NCBI RefSeq assembly: GCF_014195635.1 | Contig: NZ_JACICC010000003.1 | Location: forward strand, 310,001-374,000 | From: Pseudochelatococcus contaminans | GTDB taxonomy: Bacteria > Pseudomonadota > Alphaproteobacteria > Rhizobiales > Beijerinckiaceae | Direction: 5' to 3' | Length of the DNA stretch: 64,000 nucleotides | The notes under the pieces: generated by a model | What the model was told of the DNA's origin: nothing | The model's database searches: none | The model's input: the letters and a program-made list of their open reading frames with translations, nothing else | Translations under genes and position numbers: made by a program | Shown here: positions 15,338-25,520 of the stretch, piece by piece | Numbering within the stretch: the first letter of the stretch is position 1 | Layout: each line of letters starts with the position of its first letter

Positions 15338-17836
15338 TTAAGTGCCGCGTGGTTTTGCCCGGGTGGTGGCGGCTGCGCCTGCGGGGTCTTCCGGCCAGAC
15401 GTGGCGGGGGTAACGGCCGCGCATTTCTGCGCGGACCGCCGTCCATGAGCCGCGCCAGAAACCGGGCAGATCTCGGGTGATCTGGATGGGGCGATGCGCC
15501 GGTGAGAGCAGTTCGAGCGTCAGTGGCAGGCGGCCATTCGCGATGGAGGGATGCGTGTCGAGGCCGAACAGCTCTTGCACGCGCACGGCGATGCAGGGCG
15601 TGTCGCCGCTGTAGTCGACGGCGATGCGCGAGCCGGTTGGGGCGGTGAAATGGGTTGGGGCCTCTCGCTCAAGCCGCTGCTGCAAATCCCACGGGATCAG
15701 CGATTTCAGAGCGGCGTCGAGCAATGTAGCGTCGATACGGGAAAGGCTCGTGATGCCGATGAGATGCGGGGCGAACCAGTCTTCTATCGTCATGGCGAGC
15801 GCCTCGTCGGTCGTGGCAGGCCAGACGCTGTCGTCACCTTCCGCGCGGCGCAGGAACGCGATGCGGTTGCGCCATTGATCGAGAGCCTTCGTCCACGGCA
15901 GGCACGCCACGCCGATGTCCGCTATGCCACGCGCGAGAATCATGGCCGCTTCTTCAGTTGCGGGTGCGGGCAGGGGCTTTCGATCAAGCACGATTGCGTC
16001 CAGTCGTCTGGCGCGGCGGGCGCGCAGTGCGCGTGCTTCCTTGTCGAAGCTGATATCCGTGGTCTCGCGGATGCGTTCGCTGGCGATTGTCTCTACGTCG
16101 TCCCGGGTCAAAGAGGCGGCGGAGACGATACGCGAGGAAGCGGCGGAGCCGATGATTTCCGCGACGGCGAGAAACTCCTCTCGCGCCAGCGTAGAGGCGC
16201 TGTCGAGGGTTGCACCGCGCCCGTTGGCGAGCAGAAAGGCCGTATCGCGCGAATCGCCGTTTCCCGAAGCGCCACTCTGTCTGGCCTTCGCGATCCTGTC
16301 CGGGAAAGCCAGCGCCAGCAGGGGGCCGACAGGGGTCGTGTGAGTGGTGGGCTGGCCGCCCCATTGGCGCGCCAAACGCCGCATATCGGCAGCGCGCGGG
16401 GAGCGGTCGCGCCGGAATGCCTGAACGCGCTCGGATAGATCGACCGCATTGCCGCCGAGACCGCGCTCCACCAGAACGGCGGCGATGTCAGCCGCCGTGC
16501 CACCTTCTCCGATGCGCCGCGCCTCGATCACCATGCGTGCAAGGCGCGGCGGCAGCGGCAAAGCCTGCAATGCCCGGCCCGTATCCGTGAGCCGGTTGCT
16601 TGCGTCCAGTGCGCCCAACGATTGCAGAAGGTTGCGTGCTTCAAGCAGGGCAGGCGCGGGGGGCGGGTCGAGAAACGCGAGGCTTGTCGGATCTTCCACG
16701 CCCCACCGGGCGCAATCGAGAACCAGCGGCGCGAGATCGGCGGTGAGAATTTCGGGCGTCGAGAAAGCCGGAAGCGCGCCGGTGGCGGCCTCTTCCCACA
16801 GGCGATAGCATATGCCGGGTTCTGTGCGGCCCGCGCGGCCACGGCGTTGATCGGCGGCGGCGCGTGAGGCGCGGACAGTTTCAAGCCGGGTGATGCCGAT
16901 ATCGGGCTCGAAACGCGGCACACGCGCCAGGCCCGAATCGATGACCACGCGAACGCCCTCGATGGTGAGTGAGGTTTCGGCAATCGAGGTGGCCAGCACC
17001 ACCTTGCGGCGTCCTGGGTGACTTGGGCGAATGGCGAGATTTTGGGCTGACCGCTCCATCTGGCCGTAAAGGGGGGCGATGTCGACGGCCTGCATGGCCG
17101 ACAATCGCTCGGTCAGCAGGTTTTCAACGCGGCGGATTTCGGCCTGTCCCGGCAGAAAGACGAGGATAGAGCCGGTTTCCTCCGCGAGGGCCTTGCGGAT
17201 GGCGGCGGCGACATCGTCTTCGATCCGGCGGGCGGGATCGCGGCCGATGTAGCGCGTTTCCACGGGAAAGCTGCGTCCCTGCGATTCGATCACAGGCACC
17301 AGCGCATCGCCGGAGCCGAGCAGGCGTGCGACGCGGGCGCCATCCAGCGTGGCTGACATCACGAGAATGCGCAGGTCCTCCCGCAGCGCCGACTGAACAT
17401 CGAGTGCAAGCGCGAGGCTGAAATCGGCGTCGAGAGACCGCTCGTGGAACTCGTCGAAGATGACGGCGGCGATACCCGACAGCTCGGGATCGTCAACGAT
17501 CATGCGGGCAAAAACGCCCTCCGTCACCACCTCGATGCGGGTGCGCGGCCCCACTTTCGTATCGAGGCGAGCGCGCAGGCCGACCGTGTCACCGATGCTC
17601 TCGCCCAGCGTTTCCGCCATGCGGGCCGCTGCACCGCGGGCTGCGAGGCGGCGGGGTTCCAGCATGACGATGCGACCGTCCCCGCGCCATGTCTCGCCCA
17701 GCAGGGCAAGCGGCACGCGGGTCGTCTTGCCCGCGCCGGGGGGCGCGACAAGAACAGCGCTGGTATGCTCCGCCAGCGATGCCAGAAGCGCAGGCATCGT
17801 GTCGTCGATGGGAAGGTGAACTGGTGTGTCGCTCAT
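15338..17836 (-). CDS. hrpB: ATP-dependent helicase HrpB (DEAH family)
   Basis: This protein of about 832 residues belongs to the bacterial HrpB group of DEAH/RHA helicases. Their cellular role is poorly defined; some members act in RNA metabolism. Walker A (APPGAGKTT, near residue 33), the DEFH box (IFDEFHERS, near 128), motif III 'SATLD' and motif VI 'QRRGRAGRTEPG' are all present, followed by the HA2-like and HrpB-specific C-terminal domains. Start choice is uncertain: ATG at 17836 is preferred to an in-frame TTG at 17851, but neither has a clear ribosome binding site. Confidence 0.9.
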   Translation of the reverse strand: MSDTPVHLPIDDTMPALLASLAEHTSAVLVAPPGAGKTTRVPLALLGETWRGDGRIVMLEPRRLAARGAAARMAETLGESIGDTVGLRARLDTKVGPRTRIEVVTEGVFARMIVDDPELSGIAAVIFDEFHERSLDADFSLALALDVQSALREDLRILVMSATLDGARVARLLGSGDALVPVIESQGRSFPVETRYIGRDPARRIEDDVAAAIRKALAEETGSILVFLPGQAEIRRVENLLTERLSAMQAVDIAPLYGQMERSAQNLAIRPSHPGRRKVVLATSIAETSLTIEGVRVVIDSGLARVPRFEPDIGITRLETVRASRAAADQRRGRAGRTEPGICYRLWEEAATGALPAFSTPEILTADLAPLVLDCARWGVEDPTSLAFLDPPPAPALLEARNLLQSLGALDASNRLTDTGRALQALPLPPRLARMVIEARRIGEGGTAADIAAVLVERGLGGNAVDLSERVQAFRRDRSPRAADMRRLARQWGGQPTTHTTPVGPLLALAFPDRIAKARQSGASGNGDSRDTAFLLANGRGATLDSASTLAREEFLAVAEIIGSAASSRIVSAASLTRDDVETIASERIRETTDISFDKEARALRARRARRLDAIVLDRKPLPAPATEEAAMILARGIADIGVACLPWTKALDQWRNRIAFLRRAEGDDSVWPATTDEALAMTIEDWFAPHLIGITSLSRIDATLLDAALKSLIPWDLQQRLEREAPTHFTAPTGSRIAVDYSGDTPCIAVRVQELFGLDTHPSIANGRLPLTLELLSPAHRPIQITRDLPGFWRGSWTAVRAEMRGRYPRHVWPEDPAGAAATTRAKPRGT

Positions 17837-18029
17837 GCAGGAATATCGCAATTTGTTCCATCGATATCACGCGCAGCGGTAACAGGCACGTGCCCATTGT
17901 CATTCAACTGTCGAAAGCCTATGCTCTCTTGGCAGGATAGAGCAGTTCCGAATCCGTAACGGCCCGCAATACAATGGCGCCGACGGGGCTGGAGGGGGTT
18001 CCGGTATATCCGGGAACGGGCAAGGCAGG

Positions 18030-19046
18030 ATGTCGCACAATTCGTTTTTCCAGACCATCATCCGGCAGGACGCCAACGGGGCTCAAGTCGCGCGGGCAGG
18101 GCGCATGCCGGCATTCCTGCAGCCCAAAGTGTGGGGCAATCCCCGCGCTTGGAATTGGGTGCAGAACGGTAAAATGGGCGGCGGGCTGAAACTCGGCGGC
18201 ATGAAGTCCGGTGGGCTGGACGCCGGCGGCCTCGATCCCGTGCTCGGGCGCATCGGCTCGCTGGAGGTTCGCCTCGCGACCACGAAACGCGAGATTCGCC
18301 GTGCCCAGCGGTTGCGCTACCGCATTTTCTATAACGAGATGTCCGCCGTGCCCAATGCCGCCTGCATGCTGGCGCAGCGCGACATGGACGATTACGATCC
18401 GATCTGCGATCACCTGCTGGTGCTCGATCACGACGCGCCGCGCAAGCCGTTCCGCGCCCACAAGCCGCGTGTCGTCGGCACCTATCGCCTGCTGCGGCAG
18501 GAGGTCGCGAACCGTTATTTCGGTTTTTACACGGCCAGCGAATTCAACGTGCAGCCCGTCATCGATGCCAATCCCGAGCTGAACTTTCTTGAGCTTGGCC
18601 GCTCCTGCGTGATGAAGCCCTATCGCAACAAGCGCACTGTGGAGCTGTTGTGGCACGGCATCTGGACCTATGTGCTGCATCACCGCATCGATGTGATGTT
18701 CGGTTGCGCCAGCCTTGAGGGCGTGGATCCGGCGAAGCTGGCGCTGCCGCTGAGCTTCCTGCATCACTTTGCGCGCGCGCCGGAGGAATGGAACGTCAAG
18801 GCGCTGCCAGAGCGTTTCGTTTCCATGGATCTGCAGGCCAAGGAGAGCATCGACGCCAAGGCGGCGCTGCATAGCCTGCCGCCGCTGATCAAGGGTTATC
18901 TGCGGCTTGGCGGCACCATCGGCGAAGGTGCTGTCGTGGATCGGCAGTTCGGCACGACCGACGTGCTGGTGATGCTGCCCGTGAAGGCGATCAATCCGCG
19001 CTACATCGGCCATTTCGGCGCAACCGCCAACCGCCACGCGGCGTGA
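18030..19046 (+). CDS. olsB: OlsB-like ornithine acyl-ACP N-acyltransferase (GNAT fold)
   Basis: The 338-residue product matches the OlsB family, which attaches a 3-hydroxy fatty acid from acyl-ACP to ornithine to make lyso-ornithine lipid, a phosphorus-free membrane lipid common in Hyphomicrobiales. Family landmarks are 'AQRLRYRIFYNEM' near residue 92, 'DYDPICDHLLVLD', 'VVGTYRLLR', and 'ELGRSCV' followed by 'LLWHGIWTYV'. The first about 75 residues are a glycine-rich extension with repeated GG/K steps not expected in the catalytic fold. No olsA is adjacent. A related GNAT acyltransferase of hemolysin-like type remains possible. Confidence 0.75.
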   Translation: MSHNSFFQTIIRQDANGAQVARAGRMPAFLQPKVWGNPRAWNWVQNGKMGGGLKLGGMKSGGLDAGGLDPVLGRIGSLEVRLATTKREIRRAQRLRYRIFYNEMSAVPNAACMLAQRDMDDYDPICDHLLVLDHDAPRKPFRAHKPRVVGTYRLLRQEVANRYFGFYTASEFNVQPVIDANPELNFLELGRSCVMKPYRNKRTVELLWHGIWTYVLHHRIDVMFGCASLEGVDPAKLALPLSFLHHFARAPEEWNVKALPERFVSMDLQAKESIDAKAALHSLPPLIKGYLRLGGTIGEGAVVDRQFGTTDVLVMLPVKAINPRYIGHFGATANRHAA

Positions 19047-19071
19047 GGCGCACTGATGCGAGGCGAGGGCG

Positions 19072-20169
19072 TCAGCGCCCCCGCTCCAGCATGCGCGACA
19101 CGACTCGGGCGGTGTAGTCCACCATGGGCACGATGCGTGCGTAGTTGAGGCGCGTGGGGCCGATGACGCCGACGACGCCGAGAATCGCCTGATTGGAATC
19201 ATGGAACGGCGCTGCGATCATCGATGAGCCGGAGAGCGAAAACAGCTTGTTTTCCGAGCCGATGAAGATACGCACACCCTCGCCGTTTTCCGCCCGCGAC
19301 AGCAGATCGATGACGTCCTTCTGCGTTTCCAGATCCGCGAAAAGCAGCCGGATTCGATCCAGATCCTCCGCCGCCCGCAGGTCGTCGAGCAGGTTGGCCT
19401 GTCCGCGCACGATAAGCTGACGTCCCTCGCTGGCCCCGACGCTGACCGCAAGACCTGCGTCGATAAGACCGGACACGAGCGAATCAAGTTCACTTTCCAT
19501 GCTGGCCCGCCGCTCTTCCACCTCGGCCCGTAACTCGGCAAGGGTGAGGCCGCGAATGCGCGCGTTGAGGAAGTTCCCCGCCTCGATGAGGGCACTGGAC
19601 GGCAAGCCGGGAGGCAGATCGAGCAGGCGATTCTCAACGTGTCCGTCTTCTCCTACCAGCACGACGAGCGCGCGCGCGGGATCGAGACGGACGAACTCGA
19701 TATGCTTGAGCTGCGGGTTCTGCTTGCCCGTGACGACGACGCCCGCGCCGCGCGTGAGGCCGGATAGCATCACGGTGGCTTCGGCAAGCAGGCTGTCGAG
19801 GGACGTACCCGTGGCGGCGGCAGCGACCTGCGCCTCGATGCGGGTGGTCTCTTCCGAATCGAGATCGCCGATTTCCAGCATGGCGTCGACGAAAAATCGC
19901 AAGCCGCGCTCGGTCGGCATGCGCCCGGCGCTGGTATGCGGGGCATAGAGCAGGCCGGCAAGTTCGAGATCCGACATCACGTTGCGCACGGAAGCCGGCG
20001 ACAACTGCATGGGCAATATGCGCGCCAGATTACGCGAGCCGACCGGGTCGCCGCTGGAGAGATAACTCTCAACGACATAACGGAAAATCTCGCGCGATCG
20101 CTCGTCGAGTTCGGTCAGCAGCCGGGCGCTGTCGGAGTTATGGATTGTGTGAAACGATCTGCTCATCAT
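19072..20169 (-). CDS. hrcA: Heat-inducible transcription repressor HrcA
   Basis: HrcA (365 residues) represses chaperone operons such as groESL by binding CIRCE inverted repeats. The N-terminal winged helix region includes '[20 protein letters not shown]' at about residues 30-50 and '[13 protein letters not shown]', both diagnostic. The rest is the GAF-like dimerisation domain. No CIRCE copy is seen in the intergenic region ahead of the gene, so autoregulation through CIRCE is not evident here. It is divergent from rph. Confidence 0.95.
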   Translation of the reverse strand: MMSRSFHTIHNSDSARLLTELDERSREIFRYVVESYLSSGDPVGSRNLARILPMQLSPASVRNVMSDLELAGLLYAPHTSAGRMPTERGLRFFVDAMLEIGDLDSEETTRIEAQVAAAATGTSLDSLLAEATVMLSGLTRGAGVVVTGKQNPQLKHIEFVRLDPARALVVLVGEDGHVENRLLDLPPGLPSSALIEAGNFLNARIRGLTLAELRAEVEERRASMESELDSLVSGLIDAGLAVSVGASEGRQLIVRGQANLLDDLRAAEDLDRIRLLFADLETQKDVIDLLSRAENGEGVRIFIGSENKLFSLSGSSMIAAPFHDSNQAILGVVGVIGPTRLNYARIVPMVDYTARVVSRMLERGR

Positions 20170-20350
20170 GGCCTCGCCATTGTTATTTCATGGCGTGCCG
20201 TGACGGTATCACAAGCGGCTTGCCCTGCACAACAAACCGCCGTGGACCGGCGGTGGACGACGCATCGCCCGGCATCATCCGGCATTTGTGGTCGCGGCAT
20301 GAGGTGTTACAAGCTGCGGCAGTATCGATCATTATCGCAAGGACAGCATC

Positions 20351-21079
20351 GTGAGTATCGCCACCCGTCCCTCAAAGCGCGCGCCCGACGAGCTGCGCAA
20401 TGTTACGCTCGAACGCGCCGTCGCCCGCTATGCCGAGGGCTCCTGCCTCGTCCGGTTCGGCGAAACGCATGTGCTGTGCACCGCCTCGCTCGAAGAACGC
20501 GCCCCGCCGTGGCTGCGCGGGCAGGGACGCGGATGGGTCACGGCGGAGTACGCCATGCTGCCGCGTGCAACGCTGGAGCGCACGCGCCGCGAGGTCACCT
20601 CCGGTAAGCCATCCGGGCGAACGCAGGAAATCCAGCGCCTCATTGGCCGCAGCCTGCGGGCGGTCGTGGATTTGCAGGCCATCGGCGAGCGCCAGATCGT
20701 GATCGACTGCGACGTGCTGCAGGCGGACGGCGGCACGCGCACGGCGGCCATCACCGGCGCATGGGTGGCGCTGCACGATTGCCTGGCATGGATGCAGGCG
20801 CGCGCCATGCTGTCGAAGAAGGCGCTGAAGGATCACGTCGCGGCGGTTTCGTGCGGCATCTATCAGGGCATGCCTGTACTCGATCTCGATTACGCTGAGG
20901 ACTCAACGGCCGAGACCGATGCCAATTTCGTGCTCACCGGCTCAGGCGGCATCATCGAGGTGCAGGGCACCGCAGAGGGCGCACCTTTTTCGGAAGATGA
21001 ACTGCTGCGCCTTCTCACGCTGGCCCGCAACGGGATCTCGCAGCTCGTCGACTTGCAGAAACAGGCGGTGGCATCATGA
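20351..21079 (+). CDS. rph: Ribonuclease PH
   Basis: RNase PH (242 residues) is a phosphorolytic 3'-5' exoribonuclease that trims tRNA and other RNA 3' ends. The sequence shows '[34 protein letters not shown]' as region 39-72, the '[19 protein letters not shown]' block and the catalytic '[20 protein letters not shown]' block. The start is GTG at 20351. It overlaps rdgB by four bases (ATGA), indicating translational coupling. Diverges from hrcA, a common alphaproteobacterial arrangement. Confidence 0.96.
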   Translation: MSIATRPSKRAPDELRNVTLERAVARYAEGSCLVRFGETHVLCTASLEERAPPWLRGQGRGWVTAEYAMLPRATLERTRREVTSGKPSGRTQEIQRLIGRSLRAVVDLQAIGERQIVIDCDVLQADGGTRTAAITGAWVALHDCLAWMQARAMLSKKALKDHVAAVSCGIYQGMPVLDLDYAEDSTAETDANFVLTGSGGIIEVQGTAEGAPFSEDELLRLLTLARNGISQLVDLQKQAVAS

Positions 21080-21714
21080 CGCGCGAACGTGCAGGACGAA
21101 AGCTTGAGGGCAAACTTGTCGTTGCCTCTCATAATCCCGGCAAACTGCGGGAAATGCGCGAGCTGCTCGCGCCTTATTCCGTGGAAGCCGTTTCGGCGGG
21201 TGAACTGGGCCTACCGGAGCCGGACGAAACCGGGACCACCTTCGCGGAGAACGCGGCGCTGAAGGCGCATGCGGCGGCAAAGGCCTCCGGCCTCCCGGCG
21301 TTTGCGGACGATTCCGGGCTGTGCGTCGATGCGCTCGATGGCGCGCCGGGCATTTTTTCCGCCCGTTGGGGTGGTCCAGGCAGGGATTTTGCCAGCGCCA
21401 TGGCGCGTGTCGAGCGCGAGCTGGTTTTGCGCGGCGCGCTGGATGACGAATCGCGCAAGGCACATTTCGTATCGGCGCTGGTCGTCGCCTGGCCGGACGG
21501 GCATGAAGAGCTGTTCGAGGGCCGCGTATTCGGCACGCTGGTTTTCCCGCCGCGCGGCGACAAAGGCTTCGGCTACGATCCCATCTTCCGCCCGGACAGA
21601 CACACCGTGACGTTCGGCGAAATGACGGCGGAAGAAAAACATGGCCAGCAGACCGGCGACGGCCTGTCGCACCGGGCCCGCGCCTTTGCCGAACTCAAGC
21701 GGGCGCTGCTCTAA
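21076..21714 (+). CDS. rdgB: dITP/XTP pyrophosphatase (HAM1/RdgB family)
   Basis: RdgB (212 residues) hydrolyses non-canonical purine nucleoside triphosphates such as dITP, XTP and ITP to monophosphates, keeping them out of DNA. The substrate and metal motifs '[13 protein letters not shown]', '[15 protein letters not shown]', '[16 protein letters not shown]' and 'GFGYDPIF' are present, as is the C-terminal '[10 protein letters not shown]'. It is translationally coupled to rph. Confidence 0.96.
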   Translation: MTRERAGRKLEGKLVVASHNPGKLREMRELLAPYSVEAVSAGELGLPEPDETGTTFAENAALKAHAAAKASGLPAFADDSGLCVDALDGAPGIFSARWGGPGRDFASAMARVERELVLRGALDDESRKAHFVSALVVAWPDGHEELFEGRVFGTLVFPPRGDKGFGYDPIFRPDRHTVTFGEMTAEEKHGQQTGDGLSHRARAFAELKRALL

Positions 21715-21735
21715 ATCCCGCTACTATGATGGGGT

Positions 21736-21771
21736 CTTGCGTTCAATTCGATACGTCGGTTTGAACGCAAG
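21736..21771. terminator. Bidirectional hairpin between convergent rdgB and recQ
   Basis: CTTGCGTTCAA at 21736-21746 is exactly complementary to TTGAACGCAAG at 21761-21771, with a 14-base loop. It lies between two converging genes. Neither side has a strong T run, so termination would be imperfect or Rho-assisted. Confidence 0.55.
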
Positions 21772-21801
21772 CCGCTTCAGAGTATCGAGCGTTTTGTGGC
21801 C

Positions 21802-23679
21802 TTATGATTGATTGTCACGTAAAAATGCGGCCACCGCATCGGCAAAGATCTGGCCATAGCGGTTCAGCTTCGCCTCGCCGACACCCTGCACCATGCGCAT
21901 GGCATAGAGATCGGCGGGTTTGAGGCGCGCCATGTCGATCAGTGTACGATCGGGGAAGATGATGTAGGCAGCGACATCTTCCGCACGCGCCAGTTCGAGC
22001 CGCACCGCGCGAAGATGCTGAAAGAGCGCGTTTTCCTCGGGCGATAGATCGCTGGCTGCTTCGGCACGCGGGGTCTCGCGCCGGCGCTTGGGCTCTTCCG
22101 CGATGGTGCGCAAGGTCAGCCGCTCGCGACCGAACAAAATATCCTCGCCCTTTTCCGTCAGGCGATAACCGCTGTATTGATCGCCGGTTTCAGCGACCGC
22201 GCCCGCCGCGAACAACTGGCGGATGACCGTGTTCCACGCGCGTTTGGTTTTGTCGCGGCCGACGCCGAAGGTCTTGAGCTGATCGTGGCCAAGGCGCGAT
22301 ATCGCCTCGTTTGCAGTGCCCGTGAGAATATCGGCGATATGCGCGGCGCCAAAGCGCTGCCCCGTGCGGGCGACGGCGGACAGCACTTTTTGCGCGTCGA
22401 TGGTGGCATCGTAGAGGCTGACGCCACCCCGGCACAGATCGCAACCGCCGCAGGGCTCGATTGTTTCACCGAAATAAGCCAGCAGGGACTGGCGGCGGCA
22501 GGTGGCGGTTTCGCACAGCTCGATCATGGCGTTGAGCTTGCGCTGCTCCACGCGGCGGCGCTCGTCGTCCACGTCTTTTTCATCGATCTGGCGGCGGCGC
22601 AACGCCATGTCGGATGCGCCGTAAAGCGTCAGCGTCCATGCGGGCAAACCGTCGCGCCCCGCGCGGCCGATCTCCTGATAATAACCTTCGACGGTGCCGG
22701 GCATGTCCGCGTGCGCGACAAAGCGCACGTCAGGCTTGTTGATGCCCATGCCAAATGCCACCGTCGCCACCATGACGATGTCGTTCTCCTGCAGGAAAAG
22801 ATCCTGCCGCTTGCTGCGCAGGGCCTGATCGAGCCCGGCATGGTAGGCCAGCGCCCGGATGCCGCGCTGCGAAAGGCTTTCAGCGATCTCTTCAGTGCGT
22901 TTGCGTGCCGCCGCATAGACAATGCCGCTTGCGCCGCCGTGGGAGCTGACGAACTCCGCGATCTGGCTCGCCGGGCGGTCTTTCACCGCAAAGCGCAGAT
23001 CTAGATTGGGCCGGTCGAAGCTATGAACGACGACGCGCGGCTCACGCGGAAACAGTTGCTGCACGATGTCCGCACGCGTGGCGCGGTCTGCTGTTGCTGT
23101 GAGAGCGATGGTTTGCGGCGCGCCCAGTTGCTCCCGCACGGTCTTGAGGTTGCGATAATCGGGGCGGAAATCATGCCCCCATTGCGACACGCAATGCGCC
23201 TCATCGATGGCGAGCCGGCGGATGCCGCTATCGCGCAGCGCCGCCAGCAGGTTATCGCTCGCGAGCTTTTCGGGCGATACGAACAGCAATCGCAATTCGC
23301 CGCGGCGCATCGCCCGCCATGCATTGCGGTTTTCCTCCTCGCCATTGGCGGAATTGATCGTGGCGGCTGCCGCGCCCAGCGCGCGTAACTGCCCCACCTG
23401 ATCGCGCATCAGCGCCACCAGGGGCGACACGACGAGCGTCAGCCCACCATCGTCGGTGAGCGCCGGCAACTGGTAACACATCGACTTGCCGCTGCCCGTC
23501 GGCATAACGGCGAACACATCCTCGCCGTTCAGGACGGCGGCGATAACTTCATCCTGGCCGGTGCGAAAGTCGTCATAACCGAAAACGGACTTCAACACCT
23601 CGCGGGCACGTTTCGCCACCTGTGGGTCTACGGGCCGAATCGGTGCCGCCGCAGCGCTTGCCAGCGCGGAAACCGTCAT
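21802..23679 (-). CDS. recQ: ATP-dependent DNA helicase RecQ
   Basis: RecQ (625 residues) unwinds DNA 3'-5' in recombination and fork repair. Walker A (PTGSGKS, near residue 62), the aromatic-rich loop following the DEAH box (IDEAHCVSQWGHDFRPDY, near 160), the helicase C lobe with 'GIVYAAARKRTEEIA' and 'QEIGRAGRDG', four zinc-binding cysteines (near 388-415), a winged-helix RQC domain and a C-terminal HRDC domain are all visible. Its start overlaps the stop of the upstream LysE-family gene by four bases. Confidence 0.95.
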   Translation of the reverse strand: MTVSALASAAAAPIRPVDPQVAKRAREVLKSVFGYDDFRTGQDEVIAAVLNGEDVFAVMPTGSGKSMCYQLPALTDDGGLTLVVSPLVALMRDQVGQLRALGAAAATINSANGEEENRNAWRAMRRGELRLLFVSPEKLASDNLLAALRDSGIRRLAIDEAHCVSQWGHDFRPDYRNLKTVREQLGAPQTIALTATADRATRADIVQQLFPREPRVVVHSFDRPNLDLRFAVKDRPASQIAEFVSSHGGASGIVYAAARKRTEEIAESLSQRGIRALAYHAGLDQALRSKRQDLFLQENDIVMVATVAFGMGINKPDVRFVAHADMPGTVEGYYQEIGRAGRDGLPAWTLTLYGASDMALRRRQIDEKDVDDERRRVEQRKLNAMIELCETATCRRQSLLAYFGETIEPCGGCDLCRGGVSLYDATIDAQKVLSAVARTGQRFGAAHIADILTGTANEAISRLGHDQLKTFGVGRDKTKRAWNTVIRQLFAAGAVAETGDQYSGYRLTEKGEDILFGRERLTLRTIAEEPKRRRETPRAEAASDLSPEENALFQHLRAVRLELARAEDVAAYIIFPDRTLIDMARLKPADLYAMRMVQGVGEAKLNRYGQIFADAVAAFLRDNQS

Positions 23680-24320
23680 GAGCGCGCTGCCACCGTGACC
23701 GCCGCACCCGCCATGATTGCTGCGGTGCCCCGGTTAACGAGTGCCAGCGCTCGCGGGCTTGACAGCAGCCGCCGCGCCCGCGCCGCTGCCAGGACATAAG
23801 CCGAAAAGATCATGCCAAGCACCGCGAAGGTTACGCCGGCCAGTTCCGCGAAGGTGAGGGGCGTGACGCTGGCGAGGGGGATAAAGCCCGGCAGCAGCGC
23901 CAGATAGAACATCATGGCCTTCGGGTTGGCGAGGCCGACAAACAGCCCGCCAAGCAGCGCCGCGATGCCGCCCTCGCGCACGTCCAACGGAGCGGCGATG
24001 ATGGAGGTTACGGGTGCGGTCCAGAATTGCCACGCCAGCCACATCAAATAAGCAGCGCCCAGATATTTGATGATCAGAAATACCTCGTGGAATGTCTGCG
24101 CCAGCACCGCAAGGCCGGTGACGGCCAGCGTGAGCCAGATAATATCGCTGACAATGATGCCGAGGATGAACGGCGCGAGCCCGCGCGTGCCCCGCGCCAG
24201 CACCCGTGCGACAATGGCCGCAACCGCCGGGCCGGGAACAGCCGCCGCGATGGCAAGCGCGCCGGCGAAAAGGATGAGGGCAGCGATATCGATGCCGGGC
24301 ACGGCAAACTCCTGCGGCAT
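23676..24320 (-). CDS. LysE/RhtB-family amino-acid exporter
   Basis: This 214-residue protein has about six hydrophobic segments and the N-terminal PGP motif (AAVPGPAVAAI, near residue 28) of the LysE/RhtB superfamily, plus the 'GLANPKAMMFYLALLPGF' region typical of this group. Members export basic or neutral amino acids and analogues; the substrate here cannot be told. Its stop overlaps the recQ start (ATGA), so the two are probably co-transcribed. Confidence 0.87.
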   Translation of the reverse strand: MPQEFAVPGIDIAALILFAGALAIAAAVPGPAVAAIVARVLARGTRGLAPFILGIIVSDIIWLTLAVTGLAVLAQTFHEVFLIIKYLGAAYLMWLAWQFWTAPVTSIIAAPLDVREGGIAALLGGLFVGLANPKAMMFYLALLPGFIPLASVTPLTFAELAGVTFAVLGMIFSAYVLAAARARRLLSSPRALALVNRGTAAIMAGAAVTVAARS

Positions 24321-24361
24321 GGCGGATAACGCACGGTTGCGCGTTTCCGCAAATCAGCCGG

Positions 24362-25510
24362 TTATTGACAGACCCCTTGCATAACGTGTCCCGGCGTGAC
24401 GAAGCAAGTGAGTGCGGTAACGGGCAGGTCGGCAAATAGTGCAGGGTCCGCGCCGGTCATGAAAATCTGGCTGCCGATGGTTTCCAATGCCGAGAACAGC
24501 GCCTCGCGGCGGCGGGGGTCGAGGTGCGCGGCCACCTCGTCCAGCAGCACCAGCGGCGCAATGGCGCTCATCGCTGCGACAAGGCGTGCGTGCGCCAGTA
24601 CAAGGCCGATCAATAGAGCTTTCTGCTCGCCCGTGGAACAGCGCGCGGCCGGGATGTTCTTGTCTGCATGATCTACGGAGAGATCGCTCGTCTGCGGGCC
24701 GTTGAGCGCGCGCCCGGCGGCACGGTCGCGTGCGCGTGACTCGCGCAGCACCCGGCGAAAACGATCCTCGACATCGACCGCGGCATCCAACGCCAACTCC
24801 CGCTCCAGCGCACCCTCCAGCCGGATGCTTGCGGCAGGGAAGGGGGAGGCGGGGTCTCGGCTTGCTTCGATCAATGCTTGCAACTGCGCCACGGCGTCGA
24901 GCCGTGCCGCGGACACGGCGACGCCAAGCTCCGCGACTTCCTGCTCGATCGAATCCAGCCAACGCGAATCGGACGACTGCTCTTGCAGTACGCGATTGCG
25001 CGATGCCAACGCGCGCTCAAACGCGTTCGTGCGCGAGCCATGCGCCGGATCGATGGTGAGCACCATTCTGTCGAGAAACCGCCGCCTGTCACCAGCCGGC
25101 CCGGTGAACAGCCCATCAAGGGCAGGCGTCAACCAGACCACGCGCAGATAATCGGCAAAGGCGGAAGGTGAGGGGACTGCGGCACCGTCGATGCGACATT
25201 TTCGCGCCGTCGCTGCCGGGTCGAGCCCGGTGCCGAGGCGCGCATCGTCGGTTGTCGCATCAAGCGTGATTGCGATGGCAAAACCGCCATTGCCGCCAGT
25301 GCGCGCCATATCGGTGAACGGTGAGCGACGCAGGCCACGCCCTGGCGTGAACAGTGACAGCGCTTCGAGCAAGTTCGTTTTGCCAGCGCCGTTATCGCCG
25401 ACGAAGGCGACCATGCCGGCGTCGAGCCCGATATCGAGATCGCTGTAACTGCGGAAATCGCTCAGCGTGAGGCGCGAAACCCGTCGCGCGGCGGCACGGA
25501 CGTCAGACAC
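24362..25510 (-). CDS. recF: DNA replication and repair protein RecF
   Basis: RecF (382 residues) is an SMC-like ATPase that helps load RecA at gaps with RecO and RecR. Walker A (GDNGAGKTN, near residue 38), the ABC-type signature (STGEQKALLIG, near 290) and Walker B (LVLLDEVAAHLD, near 318) are present. It lies ten bases downstream of dnaN, giving the conserved dnaN-recF pair. No gyrB follows within the window's immediate neighbourhood. Confidence 0.95.
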   Translation of the reverse strand: MSDVRAAARRVSRLTLSDFRSYSDLDIGLDAGMVAFVGDNGAGKTNLLEALSLFTPGRGLRRSPFTDMARTGGNGGFAIAITLDATTDDARLGTGLDPAATARKCRIDGAAVPSPSAFADYLRVVWLTPALDGLFTGPAGDRRRFLDRMVLTIDPAHGSRTNAFERALASRNRVLQEQSSDSRWLDSIEQEVAELGVAVSAARLDAVAQLQALIEASRDPASPFPAASIRLEGALERELALDAAVDVEDRFRRVLRESRARDRAAGRALNGPQTSDLSVDHADKNIPAARCSTGEQKALLIGLVLAHARLVAAMSAIAPLVLLDEVAAHLDPRRREALFSALETIGSQIFMTGADPALFADLPVTALTCFVTPGHVMQGVCQ

Positions 25511-25520
25511 CCGGCACGCA

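Noticed and set aside
20170-20350. CIRCE element between hrcA and rph
   Set aside because: No TTAGCACTC/GAGTGCTAA pair is present in this gap.
21715-21801. Small RNA gene at the rdgB-recQ hairpin
   Set aside because: No promoter seen; the simplest reading is a hairpin between convergent genes.
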